Origin: Micromonospora foliorum
Lineage (GTDB): Bacteria; Actinomycetota; Actinomycetes; Mycobacteriales; Micromonosporaceae
NCBI RefSeq assembly: GCF_022229015.1
Contig: NZ_JAKKFF010000567.1
Location: forward strand, 1 to 32,530
Direction: 5' to 3'
Length of the DNA: 32,530 nucleotides
In this document: positions 1 through 6,489 of the stretch, in pieces
How the letters are laid out: the number at the start of each line of letters is the position of its first letter
Numbering within the stretch: position 1 is the stretch's first letter
Notes under the pieces: generated by a model
What the model saw: the letters and a program-made list of their open reading frames with translations, nothing else
Databases searched by the model: none
What the model was told of the DNA's origin: nothing
Position numbers and translations under genes: made by a program

Positions 1-84
1 CGGACAAGGCAGGGCTCCGGGCCAGGCCGGGCTGGGCAAGGCAGGGTTCCGGGCCAGGCCGGGCTGGGCAAGGCAGGGCTCCGG
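1..84. repeat. 32-bp direct tandem repeat, about 2.6 copies
   Basis: A 32-bp unit (GGGCTGGGCAAGGCAGGG followed by a TCCGGGCCAGGCC-type half) occurs in full at 29-60. A partial copy precedes it (1-28) and another follows it (61-84). The copies differ at only a few positions (CTCC versus TTCC). The array may continue to the left of the window. No coding frame is convincing here. Confidence 0.8.
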
Positions 85-633
85 CGGGCAGTCTGCGCGT
101 GCAGACTCCGGGTTGCGTGGCGCCGGGCAGCGAGGTCGGCGCGTTGCCTTTGGAGCTGATGTCGCAAACGATTCAGACCCGATGCGTGCCGCTCGGGGTG
201 TCCGGCCGCAGCCCCCACACGCGCACAACCCCCACGCGTCCAGAAACCCCACGCCTACGCCCACAGGCGCTTACACCCCACCGGCCACACGCACAGAATC
301 CCGCAGCTCGAAGACCCCACGGCCTGAGCCCTCCCCAGCTCGAAGACGACAGCTCGAAGGTGGCAGGCGAAGCCCGAAGCGGGACCCGGTCAGTGATGCC
401 ACAAACGATTCAGCTCCAAAGGCCCCGACCAACACCTCGCCATCCCGACGCGGAGAGGATCGGACCCGGAGGTCACAGCGGCGGACCCCGTTGATCCGCG
501 CCGCGGCTGCCGGAGGGTGAGCGGCGTCCACCCGTACCCGTGGTCGTGGCGGCACCGCCGACGACCGGGAGGTGACCGCGGTGTCGTCGACCACCTGGCC
601 CGCTCGGGACCACACGGTCGCGCGGCCGCGCGG
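85..633. other. non-coding stretch with dispersed repeat fragments
   Basis: No convincing gene is seen. The open frames on both strands are low-complexity Pro/Arg/Thr-rich products of GC bias. Two related repeat pieces stand out: 147-176 (CCTTTGGAGCTGATG plus a CAAACGATTCAG core) and 395-422 (the same CAAACGATTCAG core followed by CTCCAAAGG). The CCTTTGGAGCTG end of the first is the reverse complement of the CAGCTCCAAAGG end of the second. Short AGCTCGAAGAC words recur near 303-360. A GC-only palindrome (GCGCGGCCGCGC, 620-631) lies just beyond the stop of the minus-strand antiporter gene. Confidence 0.5.
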
Positions 634-2568
634 TCAGCTCGCCGGTCCGGCCTCGCGGCGTCCGCGATGGCGAGGGTGGTACTCGGGGCGGAGCTTCGCG
701 CTCGCGAACGCCGCCTTCACCGCCGCCGAGAGCGCGGCGATGTCGTACGCGCCGTGGTGTCGCCGGCCGTTGATGAAGAAGGTGGGGGTGCCGGTGACGC
801 CGCTGAGGTCGGCGGAGTCGACGTCCTCGGCGATACGGTCCACGCCCTTCCGCTTCACCATGTGCTCCCGGAACCCGTCCAGGTTCAGGCCGAGCTGTTC
901 GGCGTAGCCGAGCACGTCGGCGGGGTTGAGAGCATCCTGGTGGGCGAGCAGCAGGTCGTGCATCTCCCAGAAGGCGCCCTGCTCCCCTGCCGCCTCGGCG
1001 GCCTCGGCGGCGAGTTGGGCATGTGGGTGGACGTCGGTGAGCGGCAGGTGCCGCCAGACGTACCGGACGTTGGCGAAGTCCGCCAACAGCTCCCGGACCA
1101 CCGGCTCGGCCTGCCCGCAGTAGGGGCACTCGAAGTCGCCGTACTCCACCACCGTCACCGGCGCCTCGAGCGACCCGCGCAGGTGGTCGCGATCCGGATC
1201 GACCGGCAGCATCAGGTCGACGATCCCCTCGGCGGCGCCCAGCAGTGCACGGCTCCGCCGCGCCGGGGAGAGCCGTCTGACGGAGCGGAACACCAACCAG
1301 GTGACGAGGGACGCGCCGAGCGTCGCCACGAGGATGCCGAACTTCGCCTCGTCGAGGGCCGGGCCGCTCAGGGCATGGGTGGCGATCAGGAGCGCGACGG
1401 TGAAGCCGATGCCGGAGATCGCGCCGACCCCCGCGACGGCAACCCAACCGACGGGCGGCCGGAACCGGTTGCCGCTGAGCCGGGTCACCAGCCACGCGGT
1501 GACCACGATCCCGACCGGCTTGCCGACGACGTACGCGACCACGACCCCCACCGTGACCGGAGAGGTCACGGACCTGGCCAGCAGGTCGCCGTCGATCACG
1601 ATGCCGACGTTGACCAGCGCGAAGAGTGGCACCACCACGTAGCTCGCCAACGGGTGGTAGAGCGTCTGCAACCGTTCGTTCGGTGACAGCGCCGAGGTGA
1701 GCCCGGCCCGGGCCATCCGGGCCAGTTGCGGGGTGGGCTGTTCCCGGAAGAGGCGGAACTGGTCGCTGGCCCGCTGCAGGTCGCCGCGGCCGGGGGCGTA
1801 GGCGTAGGTCAGCAACCCCATCACCAGGCCAACCGCGACCGGGTCGACACCGGACATCGAGACGGCGAGCCAGGCCGCCACCCCGAGCAGCGCGTAGACC
1901 GGCCCGAACCGCACCCCGCAGCCCCGGACGAGCAGCACGACGCCGAAGATCCCCGCCGCGACGATCAACGCCGTCAGCGAGGGGTGGCGCGGGTACGCGA
2001 TGGCCAGCACCGCGATCGCCACCACATCGTCGACGACGGAGACGGTCAGCAGGAAACCCCGCAGCCGTTCCGAGAAGCGCGGCCCGAAGACGGCCAGCGC
2101 GCCGAGCGCGAGCGCGGTGTCGGTGGCCATCACCGCACCCCAGCCCGCCGCGGTGGTGTGCCCGGCGTTGATGGCGAGGTAGATCGCGATCGGCACGAGC
2201 ATGCCGCCGACCCCGGCCAGCATCGGCAACGCCAGCCGACGCCGCTCCCGCAACTCGCCGATGTCGAACTCGCGGCGCAACTCCAACCCCGCGACCAGGA
2301 AGAAGAACGTCATCAGGCCGCTGTTGACCCAGGTACGCAGGTCGTGCGACACCTGCCAGTCGCCGAGCCGGACCGAGAGGGAGGTGCTCCAGACCGACTC
2401 GTACGACGATGCGCTGAGGTTGGCCCATACGAGAGCCGCCACCGCGGCGATCAGCACCACACGCGCGCCGCCGGTCTCGGTACGCAGGAACGAGCGCAGC
2501 GGGGCGTTGAACCGCCTGTCCCAGACGGTCCGGCTGGTCCAGCCCCGGGGCGTGTTGTCGCTCGTCAC
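634..2568 (-). CDS. nhaA: NhaA-type Na+/H+ antiporter fused to a DsbA/thioredoxin-like domain
   Basis: Sodium/proton antiporter of the inner membrane with a C-terminal disulfide-oxidoreductase-like domain. The first ~400 residues carry the NhaA hallmarks: FFFLVAGLELRRE, an ATDTALALG segment, the VVDDVVAIAV helix with the paired Asp that bind Na+/H+ in NhaA, and GKPVGI with the conserved Lys. From about residue 450 a DsbA-like fold begins (VTVVEYGDFECPYCG, CPYC at ~481-484) and ends with the cis-Pro-type segment GVTGTPTFFING. The fused architecture is known in actinobacteria. The start is uncertain: the GTG at 2568 leaves a normal-length N-terminus, while GTG codons at 2598 and 2652 would add low-complexity residues. 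No strong ribosome-binding site precedes any of them. It is monocistronic in this window. Confidence 0.9.
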   Translation of the reverse strand: MTSDNTPRGWTSRTVWDRRFNAPLRSFLRTETGGARVVLIAAVAALVWANLSASSYESVWSTSLSVRLGDWQVSHDLRTWVNSGLMTFFFLVAGLELRREFDIGELRERRRLALPMLAGVGGMLVPIAIYLAINAGHTTAAGWGAVMATDTALALGALAVFGPRFSERLRGFLLTVSVVDDVVAIAVLAIAYPRHPSLTALIVAAGIFGVVLLVRGCGVRFGPVYALLGVAAWLAVSMSGVDPVAVGLVMGLLTYAYAPGRGDLQRASDQFRLFREQPTPQLARMARAGLTSALSPNERLQTLYHPLASYVVVPLFALVNVGIVIDGDLLARSVTSPVTVGVVVAYVVGKPVGIVVTAWLVTRLSGNRFRPPVGWVAVAGVGAISGIGFTVALLIATHALSGPALDEAKFGILVATLGASLVTWLVFRSVRRLSPARRSRALLGAAEGIVDLMLPVDPDRDHLRGSLEAPVTVVEYGDFECPYCGQAEPVVRELLADFANVRYVWRHLPLTDVHPHAQLAAEAAEAAGEQGAFWEMHDLLLAHQDALNPADVLGYAEQLGLNLDGFREHMVKRKGVDRIAEDVDSADLSGVTGTPTFFINGRRHHGAYDIAALSAAVKAAFASAKLRPEYHPRHRGRREAGPAS

Positions 2569-2665
2569 GGGAACAATCTTCGTCGACCTGACCGTCACGT
2601 GGTCCGGATTGCCACTCCTCCGCGAAGACGACCGCGCGCCGCCTCCCCGCACGCCCCCACCGCGT

Positions 2666-2736
2666 CGATCTTGCAGTTTCAGTTCGCCGAACTGTGGGAT
2701 TCTGCGTCATTTGTCGCGACAGAAAGTGCAAGATCG
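2666..2736. repeat. palindromic element A (REP-like)
   Basis: Arms CGATCTTGCA (2666-2675) and TGCAAGATCG (2727-2736) are exact reverse complements. They extend inward as 15-bp arms with one mismatch (GTTTC against GAAAG). Two small nested palindromes lie inside: CAGTTC-GCC-GAACTG (2680-2694) and TGTCGCGACA (2712-2721). The whole could fold as a branched cruciform. It lies between the antiporter gene and the decayed cassette and encodes nothing recognisable. Confidence 0.75.
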
Positions 2737-2751
2737 CGCTCTAGCTTCGTC

Positions 2752-2820
2752 GATCATGGAGTTGTGGTGCCTGTTTGGCACTACGGCGGGTGCTTTGTCG
2801 CCCACCACAACTCCATGATC
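2752..2820. repeat. palindromic element B (REP-like)
   Basis: An 18-bp perfect inverted repeat: GATCATGGAGTTGTGGTG (2752-2769) and its reverse complement (2803-2820), separated by 33 bp. It follows element A after only 15 bp. The central 33 bp has no strong structure. There is no T-run, so a plain terminator is less likely than a dispersed palindromic repeat. Confidence 0.8.
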
Positions 2821-2933
2821 GGCGAGGCGGTGCAACCACGGTGGCGGCGGGCCTGCACGCAGCGCCACCGGTTGGTAGCGTGCCGGTTATGTCGCCGGCC
2901 GCAGCCGGCCGTGGTCCCCTGGGGAGGGTCGAC

Positions 2934-3014
2934 GTGTGGGCGGACGACGCTGCGCTCGACTCGTACCGTAGCCGGTTCTTCCGGGACCAGGGACCAGACG
3001 ATGCCTGCCGGTGA
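2934..3014 (+). pseudogene. N-terminal fragment of a small WXG-like gene
   Basis: A GTG at 2934 sits 5 nt after a strong ribosome-binding site (GGGGAGGG, 2921-2928). It opens a frame of only 26 residues reading WADDAALDSYRSRFF and ending at TGA 3012-3014. The helical, Trp-containing start resembles the N-terminus of ESX/WXG100-type proteins that precede actinobacterial polymorphic toxins. No such family member is this short. It overlaps the next start (ATG 3001) by 14 nt. I read it as the start of a gene that lost its body, but a real micropeptide cannot be excluded. The family assignment is weak. Confidence 0.35.
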
Positions 3015-3364
3015 CTGCATCCAGGTCGACCCGGACGACCTGACCGCCCATGCCGCGCGCAGCAGACGGAGCACGCATGGACGGAAACGCCACCAACGCA
3101 GCCCAGATTGCCGCCGCGGTTCGGGAGAATCCCGCCTATGACGGCGGCCCCTCCGTTTGGGTCTCCTGCTATGCCGGCACCGTCAATCCCGACATCGACG
3201 CGGTACCACTCGGTCAGCAGGTCGCCGACGAACTCGGGGTCAACGTGCTCGCCCCGACGGCTCGGGTGGGGACGCAACGATGGGCCACTGAGCCTCAGCC
3301 TCCAGTCGTCGAGAGCGGCGGCTCCTGGGAGGTCTTCGTACCACGAGCGAGGGGACACCAATGA
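3001..3364 (+). pseudogene. gutted toxin-like gene: WXG-type start and caspase/C80-like C-terminal piece
   Basis: Two frames look like the two ends of one gene. From ATG 3001 (frame 1) the sequence reads MPAGDCIQVDPDDLTAHAA, a start typical of WXG/ESX-associated proteins, then turns into Arg-rich nonsense up to 3141. In frame 2 (open from 3050, local ATG 3077) the sequence reads AAQIAAAVRENPAY, then VWVSCYAG, then LGQQVADELGVNVLAPT, and ends with GGSWEVFVP before TGA 3362-3364. The SC-x-A-G strand followed by a helix and a V-x-APT strand matches the C-terminal half of caspase/C80-like domains that sit at the ends of large polymorphic toxins; the His half is absent. Its stop overlaps the next start as ATGA. 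A large internal deletion is the simplest reading. The exact toxin family is not identified. Confidence 0.45.
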
Positions 3365-3568
3365 AGACTGTGGGGTTCTTTAGTGCTTACGGATGGCGAG
3401 TGGTTGTGGCGCGACGATCTGCGGTTCTACCTCGCCACATACCATGTGCGCCTGCCTACGAAGTTCCTCGAGACAGTGCGCGGCAATGACTACCGTGTGC
3501 CTGATCTCCCAGGAGATCAGCTCCGGCTGGTCGGCGAAAAAGCGACACGGATCCTCGGATACCACTGA
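3361..3568 (+). pseudogene. immunity-like gene with internal deletion/frameshift
   Basis: An ATG at 3361, 6 nt after GCGAGGGG (3347-3354) and overlapping the upstream stop as ATGA, starts MKTVGFFSAYG in frame 1. That frame soon becomes nonsense and stops near 3487. In frame 2, beginning inside the same bases (GTG 3383), a clearly protein-like tail appears: LTDGEWLWRDDLRFYLATYH, then LPTKFLETVRGNDYRVPDLP, ending GYH at 3568. The natural reading is a small gene of the kind that follows a toxin, now reduced to its first ~11 and last ~60 codons joined out of frame. If translation began at GTG 3383 a 61-residue protein would still be made, but it has no ribosome-binding site of its own. The immunity role rests on position, not on a recognised family. 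Confidence 0.45.
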
Positions 3569-3826
3569 CGCCCCGCCAAGTATCACCTGTACGTCCCGCA
3601 GCACAGCAGGAGATCGTCAGCCACTTGCGCAGCGGGCTGGTGACGGCTGGCGAGCGACAGCTACCGGAGACCGAACACAAGGTCGACGTCATTCGTCATC
3701 TTCAGGAACTAGTAGACGCAACCCATTCAGCTGGGCTGCCCAGAACGAGCGATCCAGGGTAGTCAGGACGCCACGCTGCGGTCCCATCATCACCGGAGTC
3801 GCGTCGCGAACCGGTACGATGCGTCC
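3569..3826 (+). other. possible further gene remnant
   Basis: No intact gene is seen. Frame 2 just after the preceding stop reads AKYHLYVPQ. Frame 1 from 3607 reads QEIVSHLRSGLVTAGERQLP and continues as a plausible helical segment (HKVDVIRHLQELVDATHSAG) to TAG 3760. Together they could be a frameshifted fragment of another small gene in the decayed cassette, but I recognise no family. The 3761-3826 part holds the promoter of the Uma2 gene. Confidence 0.3.
3815..3820 (+). promoter_or_regulatory. -10 element of a leaderless promoter (Uma2 gene)
   Basis: TACGAT fits the actinobacterial TANNNT -10. It ends 6 nt before ATG 3827, which would place transcription start on or next to the start codon. 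No ribosome-binding site lies upstream of the ATG. No good -35 is visible. Confidence 0.5.
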
Positions 3827-4381
3827 ATGAGCTCAGAGGCGGTTGGCAGATACATGCCCCCTGTCGTGACGCTCGACGACCTGACGGCGATGATGGCCGC
3901 AGACGAGAACCACCGGTACGAAATCAGCCCCGAGGGAGTCGTCTCGATCATGCCGCCGCCGGGTTACAACCACGCGATCATCGCGACCCGGCTCATGGTG
4001 TGGCTCGCTCAGGGCGGTGTCCCCGCGGAACACATCGCCCAAGCTGTCGGGTTGCGCATACCGGGCCGTGACGGCGGTGTCGGTGGACGGATTCCGGACC
4101 TGGTCGTATGGAGCAAGGCTCAGGCAGACGGTGTGTGGCTGCCGGTCGCCGACGTGCTTCTCGTGGTCGAGATCGTCTCACCCGGCTCCGAGGGCGTCGA
4201 CACGGTAACCAAGCGCAGCGAATACGCTTCCGCCGGCATTCCTCAGTACTGGGTGGTCGATCAGGATTCGGCACAGACCGTCACCATGCACCGCCTGGAC
4301 GGCGACCAGTACGTCATCCAGGCCACCATGCCGCTCGCTTGGGTCCTCAACACCGGCCTGGACGAGCACGGCCTCGGCTGA
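3827..4381 (+). CDS. Uma2-family (DUF820) restriction-endonuclease-fold protein
   Basis: 184 residues, the usual length for Uma2 proteins, which share the PD-(D/E)XK nuclease fold but have mostly unknown substrates. Visible fold markers: Glu32 in RYEISPEG; IPDLVVW with Asp91; VVEIVSPGS with Glu115; then D-x(3)-K (Lys129) and the SEYASAGIPQYWVVD block. So the catalytic D/E/K set looks complete. The start ATG 3827 lacks a ribosome-binding site but has a -10 at leaderless distance. The next segment (4382-4507) is in the same reading frame directly after the stop and is the stump of another gene, so the insertion or deletion junction probably lies close to this gene's 3' end. Cytoplasmic. These genes are often multicopy in actinomycetes. 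Confidence 0.88.
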   Translation: MSSEAVGRYMPPVVTLDDLTAMMAADENHRYEISPEGVVSIMPPPGYNHAIIATRLMVWLAQGGVPAEHIAQAVGLRIPGRDGGVGGRIPDLVVWSKAQADGVWLPVADVLLVVEIVSPGSEGVDTVTKRSEYASAGIPQYWVVDQDSAQTVTMHRLDGDQYVIQATMPLAWVLNTGLDEHGLG

Positions 4382-4507
4382 GCGCGTCCGCCCGACGAGT
4401 TGGCCGCCTACGAGCGTGTCTGGAGAGGGCTGGATGGGCTGGCCCTCGGCGAGGCAGAATCGAAGGACATGATCAAGCGAATCGCTGGGGAGATGCGGCA
4501 TGACTGA
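4382..4507 (+). pseudogene. 3' remnant of an Scr1/DUF5753-type HTH regulator
   Basis: In the same frame as the preceding Uma2 gene, immediately after its stop, about 41 codons read PDELAAYERVWRGLDGLALG, then SKDMIKRIAGEMRHD and TGA 4505-4507. This is the typical C-terminal end of XRE-like regulators with a DUF5753 domain, which in actinomycetes sit just upstream of DUF397 genes. The helix-turn-helix and most of the DUF5753 domain are missing. The stump still overlaps the DUF397 start by 8 nt, the arrangement of intact pairs. Without a start codon of its own it is unlikely to be made unless the Uma2 stop is read through. Confidence 0.6.
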
Positions 4508-4703
4508 CCTGAGCGGCGCCGTCTGGCGCAAGAGCACCCGCAGCGGCGACAACGGCGGTGCGTGCGTCGAGGTCGCCACGAACCTCGCCGAGGTTGTCGC
4601 CGTCCGCGACTCGAAGGATCCCACGGGACCGCTCCTCACCTTCACCGCCCAGGCATGGACCGACTTCCTCGCGACTGCCCAACGCGACGGACGCGCCGGC
4701 TGA
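4500..4703 (+). CDS. DUF397 family protein
   Basis: 67 residues, full length for DUF397. The family pattern is clear: WRKSTRSGDNGGACVEVA near the N-terminus, VAVRDSKDP in the middle, and LTFTAQAWTDFLATAQ at the end. DUF397 proteins pair with Scr1/DUF5753 HTH regulators, and such pairs have been proposed to work as antitoxin-like or developmental modules in Streptomyces. Here the partner has been reduced to a stump (4382-4507), so this gene is an orphan. ATG 4500 overlaps the stump; GGGGAGATGC a few bases upstream could serve as a ribosome-binding site. Expression may depend on the Uma2 promoter. Confidence 0.9.
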   Translation: MTDLSGAVWRKSTRSGDNGGACVEVATNLAEVVAVRDSKDPTGPLLTFTAQAWTDFLATAQRDGRAG

Positions 4704-5000
4704 AATCGGCTTCGCCTGCGACGTGCAGGCACGACACAGGCTCCGGGCAGCGGCTCGAACGTCTGGGAGTTGGGCAATGGTGCGGTATCAGCCCACACCG
4801 ACTGTATGCCAATTGCGCATCCGGGAATTGCGGGGTCGATGACTGATGTAACTCAATCTGACCCTTGATGACCGTCAATAGTCCGACCAACGACAGCATC
4901 CATTCGAGCCGGATAGCTGACAGGAACATTCTTCGACTGCCGCGCTAATCTGCCTTCTGCAGGTCTTCTGAAACACGCGGCTACCCCGAAGGAGAATGTC
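4704..5000 (+). other. intergenic region before the caspase-like gene
   Basis: About 300 bp without a gene and with lower GC than its neighbours. TAATCT at 4946-4951 fits a -10 element about 50 nt upstream of the next start, with no clear -35. The ribosome-binding site GAAGGAGA (4986-4993) lies 7 nt before ATG 5001. Confidence 0.4.
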
Positions 5001-5504
5001 ATGTTCATCGTGGCGACGCAGGATCCGAATACCCGAGGTCGATCTGCAGAGCCCGATTCGGGAGCGGCTGCGTGGGGTGCCCTCCTGCCCATCGACGCCG
5101 GCCTCACCCAGGCCGAGGCGGATCGGCAGTTGGCCACCTATCTGGCCGGGGTGCAGGCTGGCGAGCCGCTGTGCATCCGTGCGCACGGCAACGACGAGGA
5201 GATCGGTGACGCCGAGGCCGGCGCCAAGGACTGGGGCTGGACCTACAAAAAGCTGGCCAAGATGCTGGCCACCCACCTGACCGCCACTCCGAGCGTCGTC
5301 CTGATCCGGTCGTGCGCCGAAGAGGTGACCAACTTCCCGACTCAAATGGCGGTCCGCCTGGAGTCGAACTGGCCGGGCGCGAACCACCTTGACGGGGTCG
5401 TCATCTACGGCTACAACACGTCCGTCAAGGTCAGCACGCCCGTCCCCTCGCCGCAGCAGCTGACCAAGAACGTCCAGATCCAGCCGGTCATCGTCTCGCT
5501 GTAG
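5001..5504 (+). CDS. small caspase/C80-like protein, putative cysteine peptidase
   Basis: 167 residues with no signal peptide or membrane segment. Not a family I can name with certainty. The order of elements suggests the caspase/clostripain/C80 fold: a strand ending in LCIRAHGND (His62-Gly63), a loop with GWTYKKLAKMLATHL, a strand VVLIRSCAEE (Cys105 at the strand end), a helix FPTQMAVRLE, then the strand GVVIYGYNTSV. His-Gly and Cys at two successive strand ends are the catalytic dyad positions in that fold. An acidic loop (DEEIGDAEAGAKDW) follows the His. The start is secured by GAAGGAGA 7 nt upstream. It stands alone between an orphan DUF397 gene and a membrane protein gene. Enzyme activity is an inference; a non-catalytic or toxin-derived role is possible. 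Confidence 0.65.
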   Translation: MFIVATQDPNTRGRSAEPDSGAAAWGALLPIDAGLTQAEADRQLATYLAGVQAGEPLCIRAHGNDEEIGDAEAGAKDWGWTYKKLAKMLATHLTATPSVVLIRSCAEEVTNFPTQMAVRLESNWPGANHLDGVVIYGYNTSVKVSTPVPSPQQLTKNVQIQPVIVSL

Positions 5505-5905
5505 CTGTCGGCCGCACCTAGCAATTCATTCCGTACGGCGATTCCTCTCAGGATTCTGGGCTTACCGCTTCGAGCTGACGCATTCACGCGACATTGACAC
5601 TCTGAGGTTCTTCGAGCAGTTCGAGTGCCGGTCTCGCGCGGTGCGCCAGTACTGGGGTGGGCGTGGGGCCGTCCGTCGTCTACAGCGAGTCGCTGGCCGG
5701 GCTGACGACGGGTTGGGTCCGGCAGCACGACATGTGCGAAAGCGCTCGCCACCCGGTGCCACCTCGTCAAGGGACATCTGGGCGAGCGGGTCAGCGCGAC
5801 TGGTCCGGTGGCTTATGGTGAGAAACCGGGCGGTTCCGGGTCCCGGGTGGGCGGGTGTCCGGTCCGGGCCGTGGGATTCACGCTGTTCAGCCGGAGGGTG
5901 GACCG
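5505..5905. other. intergenic stretch, nothing convincing
   Basis: About 400 bp. Open frames on either strand are Arg/Ser/Pro-rich and resemble no protein. A TTGACA (5592-5597 region) is present without a matching -10. The last bases carry the strong ribosome-binding site GGAGGG (5892-5897). Confidence 0.4.
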
Positions 5906-5941
5906 ATGATTGAGAACGCCCGCGGCGTCGTCGACTGCTGA
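5906..5941 (+). CDS. possible 11-residue leader peptide upstream of the membrane protein gene
   Basis: ATG 5906 lies 8 nt after GGAGGG (5892-5897), the best ribosome-binding site in this region. It opens MIENARGVVDC followed by TGA (5939-5941). One base later the ATG 5943 of the membrane protein begins. Translation of the mini-cistron could couple to the next start. Alternatively it marks a frameshifted N-terminus of the downstream gene. Confidence 0.35.
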   Translation: MIENARGVVDC

Positions 5942-5942
5942 G

Positions 5943-6419
5943 ATGGACTGGGCCGGATGGGCGTTGTTCGGGTTGGTCGCCACCGCGGCGCTCACCGCAT
6001 CGATGATCAGCGCTCAACTGGCCGGCCTCACGCGGCTCGACCTTCCCCTGGTGCTCGGGACCGTCGTCACCGAGGATCCCGACCGGGCGCGGGTCGTCGG
6101 GTTCTTCCTCCACCTCTGCGCCGGCCAGGGGTTCGCCCTCGGTTACGCGGCCGCTTTCGCGCTGTTGCACCGTGCCACCTGGTGGATCGGGGCGCTGTTC
6201 GGGATTCTGCACGTCGGGATCGCGCTGACGGTGATTCTTCCGCTGCTGCCTGGTGTCCACCCGCGCATGGCCTCGCAACGGGCGGGACCGGCCAGCACGG
6301 CGGTGTTGGAGCCGCCCGGGCTGTTCGCCCTCAACTACGGCATTCAGACCCCGCTGGTCACGGCTGTCGTCCACGTCATCTACGGGACCTGTCTCGGGCT
6401 GCTCCTCCAAGCCAGGTGA
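5943..6419 (+). CDS. four-helix integral membrane protein of unknown function
   Basis: 158 residues with four predicted membrane segments: WALFGLVATAALTASMISA, a long one around FFLHLCAGQGFALGYAAAF, WWIGALFGILHVGIALTVI, and VTAVVHVIYGTCLGLLL. The HxCAGQGFALGY and LHVGIAL words carry conserved-looking His and Gly residues. It resembles small hypothetical membrane proteins of the DUF6789 kind, but I cannot assign it firmly. ATG 5943 is chosen; the frame is also open upstream to a TTG at 5910, which would add 11 polar residues. It may be translationally coupled to the 11-codon mini-cistron ending one base before. The GH15 gene follows 70 nt later with its own ribosome-binding site. Confidence 0.75.
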   Translation: MDWAGWALFGLVATAALTASMISAQLAGLTRLDLPLVLGTVVTEDPDRARVVGFFLHLCAGQGFALGYAAAFALLHRATWWIGALFGILHVGIALTVILPLLPGVHPRMASQRAGPASTAVLEPPGLFALNYGIQTPLVTAVVHVIYGTCLGLLLQAR

Positions 6420-6489
6420 CCCGCGCCCGACTGTTGTCCCCGTCTGACGCAGGCTGTTCGCCAGCGCGGCTCGTCAAGGAGCGATCTCC

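Noticed and set aside
99..520. Small open frames near the left edge
   Set aside because: Low-complexity Pro/Arg/Thr-rich sequence through repeat pieces; no start signals.
473..2731. Very long minus-strand open frame (752 codons) overlapping the antiporter
   Set aside because: It is the shifted shadow of the nhaA frame on the same strand; Arg/Gly/Pro-rich, no domain, no start signal.
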